From Actinoplanes solisilvae (lineage in GTDB: Bacteria > Actinomycetota > Actinomycetes > Mycobacteriales > Micromonosporaceae), in assembly GCF_003999975.1 (NCBI RefSeq), contig NZ_RJAC01000005.1, forward strand, positions 124,001 through 188,000: a stretch of DNA of 64,000 nucleotides, written 5' to 3'. The notes beneath the pieces are model-generated. The model did not search any database. It saw only the letters and a program-made list of their open reading frames with translations, and was not told the origin of the DNA. The position numbers and the translations under genes are program-made. The stretch's first letter is position 1; the number at the start of each line of letters is the position of its first letter. Below, in pieces: positions 26,230 to 35,082 of this stretch.

Positions 26230-26552
26230 GAAAGCCTCTCAAGGGGCCCGAGGGCGTCCGTTCCGGCGGCGGGAGCGGTGTTTCGCGGCACGGCTCCCGG
26301 GTGCGGCGCCCGCGAAGCGTCGCATGTGAGGCTCCGGGCATTCGCGGGTCCGGCGCCTTCAGACAAGGCAGGACCGTCGTCCGCCTCCCCCGACCCCCGG
26401 GCGGCGGGCGACGGACCCGCCGGCAGGTCCGGCCGGGTGTGGTGTGGGGAAGCTTCACACCCGGCCGGTCACCATCACGGGCCGCTGCGCCTTCCTCCGC
26501 AGCGCTCGGTTCGACCCGGCACGTCGGATGCGAGACACGCGAGGAGAAGCAC

Positions 26553-27371
26553 ATGGCGAGCCACACTGCGCCAAGCCTTTGGCCGGCTCCCGACCTGGCC
26601 CACGCCGATCACCCGGCGCGCCCGGCCCCGGCTGCCCAGCGCCCCGGCCCTTCGAGCGGCCCGGTTTCTTCCGGCCGCCCGGTGCCCCGCCCCGCTTCTT
26701 CCGGCCCGGATTCCGGCTCGGAGTCCGGCCGGTCCGCGCCCGCCTCGAGCCGATCGCGCTCGGCGGCATCGACTTCCGCCGTGCCTCGTCAGGCCGTGCC
26801 TCGTCAAGCCGTGTCCGACGCGGCGGCTTCCGGGGCGGCTGCCCCCGGGGCGGCTGCCCCCAGGTCGGCTGCTTTCGGGGCGACTGTTCTTGGGCCGTCC
26901 GTTCCGGGGCTGGCGCATGCGCCGACGGCCGCGGCGGCCCGGCCCGAGGCGCCGACCGTGCCGGCGCACATGCTGCCCCAGCGCACCCCCGCGCAGCTGC
27001 TGACCATCGCTCGCGAGGGCCTGGCCGAGGCGGCGCGCACCGGTCCTGACGGGCTGCGTTACGCCGCGGCCCACCTGGCTGCCCTGCGGGCGGCGGCGGC
27101 CGTGCTCGCGGCTCGGGCCCGGCCCGCTCCGGCCAGCCGGCGCAGCCGCGTGACCAGTGTTTGGTCGCTGCTGGTGCTGGTGGCGCCCGACTTCGGCGAG
27201 TGGGCCAACTATTTCGCCCTGGGCGCGTCCAAGCGGGCGGCGGCCGAGGCCGGCATCCCGCGGGTGGTCAGCTCCCGCGAGGCCGACGACCTGCTGCGCG
27301 CGGCCGAACAGTTCGTGGTCGTGGTCGAGTCTTCCCTGGGTCTCACCTACCAGCCGCCGCTGGCGGCCTGA
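26553..27371 (+). CDS. HEPN-domain protein of the SAV_6107 family
   Basis: A 272-residue protein. Residues 1-135 are a low-complexity Ala/Pro/Ser/Arg tail with 15-bp repeats (PRQAV twice; GAAAP-type units). Residues about 140-270 form an all-helical domain (LAEAARTGPDGLRYAAAHLAALRAAA ... GASKRAAAEAGIPRVVSSREADDLL) matching the actinobacterial SAV_6107 HEPN family. HEPN domains are often RNases or nucleotide-binding, but the Rx4-6H RNase motif is not evident here. The ATG follows GAGGAGAAG. It shares the SOS promoter with imuA'-imuB, suggesting a role in the DNA-damage response. Confidence 0.8.
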   Translation: MASHTAPSLWPAPDLAHADHPARPAPAAQRPGPSSGPVSSGRPVPRPASSGPDSGSESGRSAPASSRSRSAASTSAVPRQAVPRQAVSDAAASGAAAPGAAAPRSAAFGATVLGPSVPGLAHAPTAAAARPEAPTVPAHMLPQRTPAQLLTIAREGLAEAARTGPDGLRYAAAHLAALRAAAAVLAARARPAPASRRSRVTSVWSLLVLVAPDFGEWANYFALGASKRAAAEAGIPRVVSSREADDLLRAAEQFVVVVESSLGLTYQPPLAA

Positions 27372-27586
27372 CCCCGCGCCACCCCGCTCCCGCGAGCGTC
27401 CACCGATCGGGCCGCCACCTGCCGCGGCCCGCCGGGCGATCTTCCCCTGCTCGGCGATCTCTTCCCCGGAGGTCGCCATCAAGCATGTCGTCGTGCGGTT
27501 CGCCCGTTCCGGCGTGGGGGCGGCGTTTCGGGTTGCGGGAGAAGGAAGTGGGACGACAGCGATGTCGGTGGAAGGCAGGAAGGCTC

Positions 27587-28486
27587 GTGACGTACGAGCG
27601 GAAACTGAGCAACAGAGTGAGGCAACACATGGCGGGACGCATGATCAGCGGTGCGGCCGCCCTTGCTGAACTGGTTCGGGCGGCGGGCGAGACCGAGACG
27701 GCAGGAGTCCACCGGACCCTGCCGGTCGCGCCCGAACTGAGCACCCTGCTGCCCGGCCACGGCCTGCGCCGCGGCAGTACCGTCGCGGTGGCCGCCGGCC
27801 GCTCCGCCACGGCTGCCGGTGGCACATCCCTGCTGCTCGCGCTGCTCTCCGAGGCGTCCCGCAGCGGCTCCTGGTGCGCGGTCGTCGGCGTACCCTCGCT
27901 GGGCGCGCTTGCCGCCGCCGAGAGCGGCATCGCCCTCGACCGGCTGGCTCTCGTGCCCGACCCCGGCCCCGAATGGCCCACCGTGGTGGCCGCCCTGATC
28001 GACGGCGTCGACCTCATCGTCCTGGCCGTCCCCGGCGGCGTCTCCGCCTCGATCGCCTCCCGCCTGGTGGCCCGCGCCCGTCAGCGAGGCAGCGTGCTGG
28101 TCCCGTACGGCGACTGGTCGGGCGCCGACGTGACCCTGCGTGTGCTGGAGGCCCACTGGGAAGGCCTCGACGAGGGCCACGGCCGCCTGCGCCGCCGCAA
28201 GGTGACCGTCCTGGCCCGCGGGCGCGGCGCCGCCGCCCGCCCCAAAGAAGTGACCATGTGGATGCCCGGCATCACGATCCGCCCCCTGACTCTTCCACCC
28301 ACCCCCACTCGAGGCCGCCCACCGCAGTCCACGGTGGAACCCTCAACCACGCCTTCCCTGACTCCCGTCCCCTCGGAATCCCCTTCCCCGGTGGCGAGCC
28401 TCGACGCCCGGGTTCTTCTGTTCCCGGGCGGCGACCAACGGCCCGGCCGGGGCAAGCAGCACGACCACGTGACGGCGGTGGGGTGA
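27587..28486 (+). CDS. imuA': ImuA' RecA-like mutagenesis protein
   Basis: About 299 residues with a RecA-like core (LRRGSTVAVAAG ... SLLLALLSEASRSGSWCAVVGVP, LDRLALVPDPGPEWPTVVAALIDGVDLIVLA). The Walker A loop is degenerate, as is usual for ImuA', which serves as a partner of ImuB and DnaE2 in translesion synthesis rather than as a recombinase. A Pro-rich tail follows. The GTG at 27587 has AGGAAGG upstream; ATG 27629 is an alternative start. Its stop lies 1 bp before imuB. Confidence 0.85.
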   Translation: MTYERKLSNRVRQHMAGRMISGAAALAELVRAAGETETAGVHRTLPVAPELSTLLPGHGLRRGSTVAVAAGRSATAAGGTSLLLALLSEASRSGSWCAVVGVPSLGALAAAESGIALDRLALVPDPGPEWPTVVAALIDGVDLIVLAVPGGVSASIASRLVARARQRGSVLVPYGDWSGADVTLRVLEAHWEGLDEGHGRLRRRKVTVLARGRGAAARPKEVTMWMPGITIRPLTLPPTPTRGRPPQSTVEPSTTPSLTPVPSESPSPVASLDARVLLFPGGDQRPGRGKQHDHVTAVG

Positions 28487-28487
28487 C

Positions 28488-30743
28488 GTGGGGAACGATC
28501 GCGGCCGCACCATGCTGCTCTGGTGCCCGGACTGGCCCGTCGTGGCCGCCGAGATCGTGCTCGGGGTGCCGGCCGCGCAACCCGTGATCGTGCTGCACGG
28601 CAACCGCGTGGTGGCCTGCTCCGAGACAGCGCGGCGCGAGGGCGTACGCCGGGGGCTGCGGCGACGGGAAGCGCAGAGCCGATGCCCGCAGGTCACCGCC
28701 ATCGAGCACGACCCGGGTCGGGATGCCCGGGCGTTCGAACCCGTCGTGGCAGCCGTCGAAGACGTCGCGGTCGGTGTCGAGGTGATCCGGCCGGGGGCTC
28801 TGGCGTTCGCCGCGCGGGGGCCGTCCCGCTACTTCGGCGGGGAGGAGGCCGCGGCCGAACGGATCGTCGAGCAGGTCGCCGAGGCCTGCGCGGTGGAGAG
28901 CCAGGTCGGCATCGCCGAGGGCGTGTTCGCCGCGGGACTCGCCGCGCGGGCCGGACGGGTGATTCCGCCCGGGGAGACACCCGCTTTCCTCACTACCCAG
29001 CCGATCGAGGCGATCGAACGGCCCGAACTGATCGACCTGCTCAAACGGCTCGGCCTCAAGACGCTGGGTGAATTCGCGGCGCTGCCGGCCGGCGACGTGC
29101 TGACCCGGTTCGGCTTCGACGGGGCGCTCGTGCACCGGCTCGCGGGCGGCTTCGACCATCGCCCGCTCGCCGTCCGCAAGCCGCCGCCCGACCTCGAAGT
29201 CGCGGAGACCTACGACGAGCCGCTGGAACGGGTCGACGTGGCCGCGTTCGCCGGTCGCGCCCTCGCCGAACGGCTGCACGACAAGCTCGCCGCCCACGGC
29301 CTGGCCTGCACCCGGCTGGGCATCGAGGCGGTCACCGCGAACGGTCAGGAGCTGCACCGTGTCTGGCGCCACGACGGCACCCTCACCTCGGCCGCGATCG
29401 CCGAACGCGTCCGCTGGCAACTCGACGGCTGGCTGACCGGCGCCCGCCGCGGCGCTCCGGCCCGCCCGACCGCCGGCCTGGTGCGCCTACGCCTGATCCC
29501 CGACGGCATCCTCGTCCACCTGGGACTCCAGCCCGGCCTCTGGGGCGACGCCGGTGCCGACCGCGATCGCGCCCACCGGGCCTTCAGCCGCGTGCAGGGC
29601 CTGCTCGGCCCCGAGTCGGTGGTCACCCCGGTCCCGAGCGGCGGCCGCAACGCCGACGACCAGATCCGCCTCGTCCCCTGGGGCGACCAACGCGACCCCC
29701 ACCGCCCGACGGCCCCGCACCCCATTCCCGTCCCCGGCGTAGAGACTGTCCCGGTGCTGGCCTCCCACATCCAGCCCGAGCTCACCTTCAACCTTTCCCA
29801 AGCCCCCGTACGCGACGAGCCCGCCCCCGATCCCGCCGCCCCCAAGCCTGTGTCCGCGCCCAAGCCCGTGCTGGTCAAGCCCGTGCCCGTTGTGCCCGCG
29901 CCGGTCAAGCCCGTGCCCGTCGTGCCCGTCGAGCCCGAGCCCGCCAAGCGCTCCGAACCCGCGCCCATGCCCGGTTTGGTGGCGCCCCCGGTTTACAGCT
30001 GGCCAGATCCTTTCGCGTCTCGGGGCGAACAAGACATTTCGGAGCTGGCGAGTGTGGTTCCGATCGCCCGACGCCGTTCCGTTCTCGAGGCCCTCTCCCA
30101 GAACGAGCAAGGAAGAAGGATCGAGGACGGGGAGAGCAAAGAGGAAGACCTCCGGGAAGTGCGCCGGCACCGCACCCAGATCGGCCGACGAGGAAACGAG
30201 GGGGAGCGGCGCGGAGAGGGAGGCGGCGAGTCGGCGGCCGGAGGCAGAAGCGAGGCCACGAGCAGAAGCGAGGCCACGGGCGGAGGTGGAGCCACGGGCG
30301 GAGGTGGAGCCACGCGCCTGGGCGGGGGCGAGGCCGTGGGCGGGAGTGAGGTGACCGTGGTGGCTGTGCCGGGGCGGCGGGGGCGGAAGGGGCGGGTGGC
30401 CACGCCGCCGGTGTTGCCGCCGTGGCCCGGGCGGTTGCCGAAGCCGGCGCCCGCGTTGGTGCTCGCGCAGCCGCTTCCGGCGGTGGTTCTCGATCGGGAC
30501 GGGGAGCCGGTGGGAGTCAGCGCCCGCCTCGAGCTCACCGGCGCCCCGGCGGCCCTGATCGTCGAGCGTGCGCATCCGGTCGGGGTCACGGGCTGGGCCG
30601 GGCCGTGGCCGATCGATGAGCGGTGGTGGGATCCCGTCGAGTCACGCCGCCGGGCCCGCTTTCAGATGGTCCTGGCCGACGGCCGGGCGTTCCTGCTGAG
30701 TTTGTCCGCCGGTCACTGGGCGGTGGAGGCCGTCTATGACTGA
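28488..30743 (+). CDS. imuB: ImuB, catalytically dead Y-family polymerase hub
   Basis: A 751-residue Y-family polymerase homologue. The palm is degenerate: the first acidic motif appears as WCPDWPV and the usual SxDE catalytic motif is replaced by GPSRYFGGEE, as expected for ImuB, which bridges DnaE2 to the sliding clamp. A beta-clamp motif QPGLWG begins at Q348, matching the QLPLWG type of the mycobacterial protein. Residues about 400-650 are a long Pro/Val/Lys and Gly/Glu/Ala-rich linker with tandem repeats, followed by a conserved C-terminal domain (about 660-751). ImuB is usually about 500-550 residues, so the linker accounts for the excess. Confidence 0.9.
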   Translation: MGNDRGRTMLLWCPDWPVVAAEIVLGVPAAQPVIVLHGNRVVACSETARREGVRRGLRRREAQSRCPQVTAIEHDPGRDARAFEPVVAAVEDVAVGVEVIRPGALAFAARGPSRYFGGEEAAAERIVEQVAEACAVESQVGIAEGVFAAGLAARAGRVIPPGETPAFLTTQPIEAIERPELIDLLKRLGLKTLGEFAALPAGDVLTRFGFDGALVHRLAGGFDHRPLAVRKPPPDLEVAETYDEPLERVDVAAFAGRALAERLHDKLAAHGLACTRLGIEAVTANGQELHRVWRHDGTLTSAAIAERVRWQLDGWLTGARRGAPARPTAGLVRLRLIPDGILVHLGLQPGLWGDAGADRDRAHRAFSRVQGLLGPESVVTPVPSGGRNADDQIRLVPWGDQRDPHRPTAPHPIPVPGVETVPVLASHIQPELTFNLSQAPVRDEPAPDPAAPKPVSAPKPVLVKPVPVVPAPVKPVPVVPVEPEPAKRSEPAPMPGLVAPPVYSWPDPFASRGEQDISELASVVPIARRRSVLEALSQNEQGRRIEDGESKEEDLREVRRHRTQIGRRGNEGERRGEGGGESAAGGRSEATSRSEATGGGGATGGGGATRLGGGEAVGGSEVTVVAVPGRRGRKGRVATPPVLPPWPGRLPKPAPALVLAQPLPAVVLDRDGEPVGVSARLELTGAPAALIVERAHPVGVTGWAGPWPIDERWWDPVESRRRARFQMVLADGRAFLLSLSAGHWAVEAVYD
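30245..30316 (+). repeat. Four 18-bp tandem repeats in the imuB linker
   Basis: Units begin at 30245, 30263, 30281 and 30299. The first two share a CAGAAGCGAGGCCACG core and the last two a CGGAGGTGGAGCCACG core, encoding SEAT-type then GGGAT-type motifs. Upstream, about 29874-29935, a second imprecise repeat encodes VKPVPVVP twice. Confidence 0.85.
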
Positions 30744-31044
30744 CGAACGAGCGAGAACTTCCGCCAAGACCAAAGACCGGGTGAAGCCCACCGCCGACTT
30801 CAAGGAAACAGGGCTCTCCCGCGGCGACCGTTCAGGATTTCAAGGAGGTAGGGCCCTCGGCGCGCTCCAAGACCCCCACTTCCTTGTCCTTAAGTTGATC
30901 AAGCTGATGGGTGCTTCTGTCTGTGAGCTGATCAAGCGGTGGGCTGGCCCGGGCGGGTCCGGGTCCGGGCGCGCGGTCTGGGCAGTGCAGTTCCAGGGTC
31001 AAGGTGCGCATGGGTTCAGGGAACAAGAGTATGGGATTTCATAA
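30736..31044 (+). CDS. Possible small gene between imuB and dnaE2
   Basis: A 102-codon frame whose ATG overlaps the imuB end by 8 bp behind GGTGGAGG and whose end overlaps the dnaE2 start. Its codon use is less G/C-biased at third positions than its neighbours' and it has no recognisable domain. The stretch contains an imprecise direct repeat (TTCAAGGA-N4/5-AGGGCnCTC, near 30799 and 30838) and two copies of TGATCAAGC. It may be only an untranslated spacer. Confidence 0.2.
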   Translation: MTDERARTSAKTKDRVKPTADFKETGLSRGDRSGFQGGRALGALQDPHFLVLKLIKLMGASVCELIKRWAGPGGSGSGRAVWAVQFQGQGAHGFREQEYGIS

Positions 31045-34000
31045 CCCGAAGATGTCGTGGTCCGAATTGGAGAGAACGCTTTCCGGGAAGGGGAACGCGA
31101 ACGCGAACGGGAACGGGAGCGCGAACGGGAAGGGGAACGGGAGCAGCGGGAAGGGGAAAGGGCAGGAGAAAGGACAGGGGGAGCGGCATCTGCAGCCGGT
31201 CGTCGATCCGCTGGCGGTCGACGGGGACGGTGGGGATTCGCCCGCCTGGTCGCGTAAGAGGCAGCCCTATGAGGCGCCCGCGCTGATCCGGCGCGAGCCG
31301 GTCACGCCCTATGCCGAACTGCACTGCCACAGTAATTTCAGTTTTCTCGACGGGGCCAGCCATCCGGAGGAGCTCGCCGAGGAAGCCGCGCGGCTCGGAT
31401 TGAACGGGCTGGCCGTCACCGACCACGACGGTTTCTACGGCGTGGTGCGGTTCTCGCAGGCCGCCCGCGAACTCGGGCTGCCGACGATCTTCGGGGCGGA
31501 GTTGTCGCTCGATCTGGCCAAACCGCAGAACGGTGAGCCCGATCCGGAGGGCCGCCATCTGCTCGCACTCGCGCACGGTCACGAGGGGTACGCCCGATTG
31601 GCCGCCGTCGTTTCGCGGGGCCAGCTCGCCGGTGGTGAGAAGGGCAAGCCCGAGTACGGCGATCTGGAGGACATCGCCGAAACGCTGCGCGACCACGTGC
31701 TCGTGCTGACCGGCTGCCGGAAAGGGCCGGTCCCGTTGGCGCTGGCCACCGGGGGAGTCGACGCCGCGGCCGCCGAGCTCGACCGGCTCGTCGACCTTTT
31801 CGGGCAGCCCAACGTCGCGGTCGAGCTGACCGCCCACGGCGACCCTTATGACGACGACCGCAACGACATTCTTTTCGCGCTCGCCAAGAGCCGCAGTCTG
31901 GAGGTTGTCGCCACCAACAATGTGCACTACGCGAATCCGGCCCGGCGCCGGCTCGCCACCGCCCTGGCGGCTGTGCGGTCGCGGCGCAGTCTCGACGAGA
32001 TCGACGGCTGGCTGCCCGCCGCCGGAACCGCCCATCTGCGCGGCGGGGACGAGATGGCCCGCCGTTTCGCCGCCTATCCGGGGGCGGTGGAGGCGGCCGC
32101 GATGTTCGGCGAGGGGCTCGCTTTCGACCTCAATCTGGTCGCGCCGCGGCTGCCCGACTTCCCGATTCCTGAGCCGGGGTACACCGAGATGACCTGGTTG
32201 CGCGAGCTGACCATGCGCGGCGCCCGCGAGCGCTACGGCCCGCCCGAGGCCCACCCCAGGGCCTACGAGCAGATCGAGTACGAGTTGCGGATGATCGACG
32301 AGCTGGGTTTTCCGGGCTACTTCCTGGTCGTCTACGACATCGTGCAGTTCTGCCGCGACCAGAACATCTATGCCCAGGGGCGAGGGAGCGCCGCCAATTC
32401 CGCCGTCTGTTATGCCCTGCGTATCACCAATGTGGACGCCGTCGCTCACAACCTGCTCTTCGAACGGTTTCTCGCGCCGGAACGGGACGGCCCGCCCGAC
32501 ATCGACGTCGACATCGAATCGGACCGGCGGGAAGAGGTCATCCAGCACGTCTACCGGAAGCACGGCCGCGAGCACACCGCGCAGGTCGCGAACGTCATCT
32601 CCTACCGGCCGCGTTCGGCGGTGCGCGACATGGCCAAGGCGTTCGGGTTCTCGCCCGGCCAGCAGGACGCGTGGAGCAAACAGATCGACCGGTGGGGGAG
32701 CGTGGCCACGGTCGATGTCGAGGACATTCCCGCGCAGGTGGTCGAGTTCGCCAATCAGGTGCAGGACTTCCCGCGCCACCTCGGCATCCATTCGGGCGGC
32801 ATGGTGATCTGCGACCGGCCGATCATCGAGGTGTGCCCGGTGGAATGGGGACGTATGCCGGGGCGCACGGTGCTGCAATGGGACAAGGACGACTGCGCGG
32901 CGATCGAGCTGGTCAAGTTCGATCTGCTGGGGCTCGGCATGCTTTCCGCGCTGCGGTACGCGTACGAAATGATCGAATCTGATCTGGACATCTCCACCAT
33001 GGACCTGACCGACGCCGAGGTCTACGACATGCTCTGCCGGGCCGATTCGGTGGGCGTTTTCCAGGTGGAGAGCCGCGCTCAGATGGCGACCCTGCCCCGG
33101 CTCAAACCGCGCGAGTTCTACGACCTGGTGGTGGAGGTCGCGCTGATCCGTCCCGGCCCGATCCAGGGCGGCTCGGTCCATCCGTACATCCGGCGCAAGA
33201 ACGGCCTCGAAGAGGTCACCTATCCACATCCGCTGATGCGCAACGCGTTGGAGAAGACGCTCGGCGTGCCGCTCTTCCAGGAACAGCTCATGCAGCTCGC
33301 GATCGACGTGGCCGGATTCGAACCGGCCGAGGCCGACCAGCTGCGGCGCGCGATGGGCTCGAAGCGGTCGGTCGAGAAGATGGAGAGGATAAAAGACCGC
33401 CTGTACGCCGGGATGGCCGAACGCGGCATCGTCGGAGAGCTCGCCGACGACCTTTTCGTGAAGCTGTCCGCGTTCGCCAGCTACGGCTTCCCGGAAAGCC
33501 ACTCGATGAGCTTCGCCTATCTGGTGTACGCGAGCGCGTGGCTGAAGCGGTACCACCCGGCGGCTTTCTGCGCGGCGCTGCTCAACGCCCAGCCGATGGG
33601 CTTCTATTCACCGCAGTCATTGGTCGACGACGCCCGGCGGCACGGGGTCGAGGTGCGCCGGCCCGACATCAACCTGAGCAACGCGGCGGCCACGCTCGAA
33701 TCGACGCCGAAGACCCGCTGGGGGGCGTTGCCGGGGGAGCCGCCGCACGCGTGGGGGCTGGGCGGGCCGGCCGTCCGGCAGGGGCTGGCCAGCATTCGTA
33801 CGCTCGGCGAGGACCTCGCGAAGCGCATCGAGGAGGAGCGGCGGGCCCACGGGCCGTACCGGGGAATGACTGACCTGTCCCGGCGTACGGGCTGCTCCAC
33901 CAACCACCTGGAGGCGCTGGCCACGGCTGATGCTTTCGCGGGGTTCGGGCTGTCGCGGCGGGAGGCGCTGTGGGCGGCGGGGGCGGCCGCGCAGGACCGG

Positions 34001-34468
34001 CCCGACCGGCTGCCGGGCACGGTGACCGGCACCGACGCGCCGATGCTGCCCGGCATGAGCGAGGTCGACGTGCTGGTGGCCGACGTGTGGGCCACCGGGT
34101 TGTCGCCCGACGCGCATCCGGCCCAGTTCATCCGGGCCGACTTCGACAGGGCGGGGGCGATCCCGATTGCGAAGCTGGGACGAGTCGAAGCGGGGACACG
34201 GATCCGGGTCGGCGGGATAGTCACGCATCGGCAGCGGCCGGCGACGGCGGGCGGGGTGACCTTCGTGAACCTGGAGGACGAGACCGGCATGCTGAACGTG
34301 ACCTGTTCACCGGGGCTGTGGCAGCGCTATCGGCGGGTGGCCCGGACGAGCACGGCGCTGATCGTCCGCGGCCGCTTGGAGAAGGCCGAGGGCGTCCTCA
34401 ACCTGGTCGCCGACCGCCTCGAAGCCGTGACCCCTCCGGTCGCCCCGGCCTCCCGCGACTTCCGCTGA
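31031..34468 (+). CDS. dnaE2: Error-prone DNA polymerase III alpha-type subunit DnaE2
   Basis: A C-family polymerase of about 1145 residues that carries out SOS mutagenesis with ImuA' and ImuB. The PHP domain starts AELHCHSNFSFLDGASHPEEL, the catalytic palm has PDIDVDIESDRREEV and an OB-fold (IRVGGIVTHRQRP) lies near the end. The start MGFHNPKMSWSELERTLSG matches the family's usual N-terminus, so ATG 31031 is preferred to 31004. A Gly/Asn/Lys-rich insert (residues about 18-55), encoded by hexanucleotide repeats, separates this peptide from the PHP domain. No second LexA box is visible before it, so expression probably depends on readthrough or an unseen promoter. Confidence 0.93.
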   Translation: MGFHNPKMSWSELERTLSGKGNANANGNGSANGKGNGSSGKGKGQEKGQGERHLQPVVDPLAVDGDGGDSPAWSRKRQPYEAPALIRREPVTPYAELHCHSNFSFLDGASHPEELAEEAARLGLNGLAVTDHDGFYGVVRFSQAARELGLPTIFGAELSLDLAKPQNGEPDPEGRHLLALAHGHEGYARLAAVVSRGQLAGGEKGKPEYGDLEDIAETLRDHVLVLTGCRKGPVPLALATGGVDAAAAELDRLVDLFGQPNVAVELTAHGDPYDDDRNDILFALAKSRSLEVVATNNVHYANPARRRLATALAAVRSRRSLDEIDGWLPAAGTAHLRGGDEMARRFAAYPGAVEAAAMFGEGLAFDLNLVAPRLPDFPIPEPGYTEMTWLRELTMRGARERYGPPEAHPRAYEQIEYELRMIDELGFPGYFLVVYDIVQFCRDQNIYAQGRGSAANSAVCYALRITNVDAVAHNLLFERFLAPERDGPPDIDVDIESDRREEVIQHVYRKHGREHTAQVANVISYRPRSAVRDMAKAFGFSPGQQDAWSKQIDRWGSVATVDVEDIPAQVVEFANQVQDFPRHLGIHSGGMVICDRPIIEVCPVEWGRMPGRTVLQWDKDDCAAIELVKFDLLGLGMLSALRYAYEMIESDLDISTMDLTDAEVYDMLCRADSVGVFQVESRAQMATLPRLKPREFYDLVVEVALIRPGPIQGGSVHPYIRRKNGLEEVTYPHPLMRNALEKTLGVPLFQEQLMQLAIDVAGFEPAEADQLRRAMGSKRSVEKMERIKDRLYAGMAERGIVGELADDLFVKLSAFASYGFPESHSMSFAYLVYASAWLKRYHPAAFCAALLNAQPMGFYSPQSLVDDARRHGVEVRRPDINLSNAAATLESTPKTRWGALPGEPPHAWGLGGPAVRQGLASIRTLGEDLAKRIEEERRAHGPYRGMTDLSRRTGCSTNHLEALATADAFAGFGLSRREALWAAGAAAQDRPDRLPGTVTGTDAPMLPGMSEVDVLVADVWATGLSPDAHPAQFIRADFDRAGAIPIAKLGRVEAGTRIRVGGIVTHRQRPATAGGVTFVNLEDETGMLNVTCSPGLWQRYRRVARTSTALIVRGRLEKAEGVLNLVADRLEAVTPPVAPASRDFR
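31091..31144 (+). repeat. Nine hexanucleotide repeats at the 5' end of dnaE2
   Basis: Nine GGGAAC/GCGAAC/GGGAGC-type hexamers in a row, in frame, encode GN/AN/GS dipeptides, followed by about 35 bp of further G/A-rich sequence. Slippage would add or remove two residues at a time without breaking the frame. Confidence 0.85.
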
Positions 34469-34600
34469 GCGGCGTCCTCTCCTTCCTTGACCGCTTCACT
34501 TCGCCCTTCACGCCCCGTTCTCCGTACGCCTCCACGCCCGCCGTCCTCCCCGCGCCACCCCCGCCCATGTCAGCCTCGCCCGTTTTGTACCTTTAATGGC

Positions 34601-35050
34601 ATGTATCGGATTCTGCTGGCGCTCGGTCTGGCGGCTGTCGCCGTCGCGGCCCCCGCCCACGCCGCCGTGATCGGACCCGGGCCCGACCCGCGCCCCTCCT
34701 ATGGCGAACCCCCGCGCCCGACCGGCTCGGCCGCCACCACGCCGGCGACGTCTCCGGAATGGCTCACTCTCAGTTACCTCGCCGAGGCGGGCTTCGCGGG
34801 CGCCGTCAAGCTCTCCTGCGATCCCGTCGGTGGCGGTCACCCGCACGCCGCCGCGGCCTGCGCGACCCTGACGGACGTCGACGCCGACCCTGGCAAGATC
34901 AAGGCCGAGTCGCGCCTCTGCGTGCTGCTCTACCAGCCCGTCACGGCCACCCTGAGCGGCACCTGGCACGGCCGCGAAGTGGAGTGGACGCGCCGTTTCG
35001 GCAACACCTGCGAGATGCGCCGCGCCACCGGGGTCCTCTTCCAGTTCTGA
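34601..35050 (+). CDS. Secreted subtilisin-inhibitor-like (SSI family) protein
   Basis: A 149-residue secreted protease inhibitor. The signal peptide is MYRILLALGLAAVAVAAPAHA. The mature part shows the SSI pattern: LSYLAEAGFAGAVKLSCDP, GGGHPHAAAAC, then the reactive-site loop CVLLYQPV, WHGREVEW and FGNTCEM. By alignment with SSI (CPMVYDPV) the P1 residue is Leu, suggesting inhibition of subtilisin/chymotrypsin-like enzymes. The four Cys of the two family disulfides are present. There is no ribosome binding site; TACCTT lies 7 nt before the ATG, suggesting a leaderless message. Confidence 0.88.
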   Translation: MYRILLALGLAAVAVAAPAHAAVIGPGPDPRPSYGEPPRPTGSAATTPATSPEWLTLSYLAEAGFAGAVKLSCDPVGGGHPHAAAACATLTDVDADPGKIKAESRLCVLLYQPVTATLSGTWHGREVEWTRRFGNTCEMRRATGVLFQF

Positions 35051-35082
35051 GGGGTGTCCCACTCTGCCGTTACGCTGCCCGT

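Larger units (their letters stand above)
26155..26552 (+). other. Long leader/intergenic region before the SOS mutagenesis genes
   Basis: This 398-bp gap has no convincing gene. It holds a promoter and LexA box near its start and then about 320 nt of G/C-rich leader. An open frame starting with the ATG inside the LexA box (26224) runs on through the next gene but shows no protein-like character. Confidence 0.5.

Noticed and set aside
26224..27003. An open frame starting at the ATG within the LexA box
   Set aside because: No ribosome binding site, a Pro/Arg-rich translation, and it runs through the HEPN gene in a different frame.
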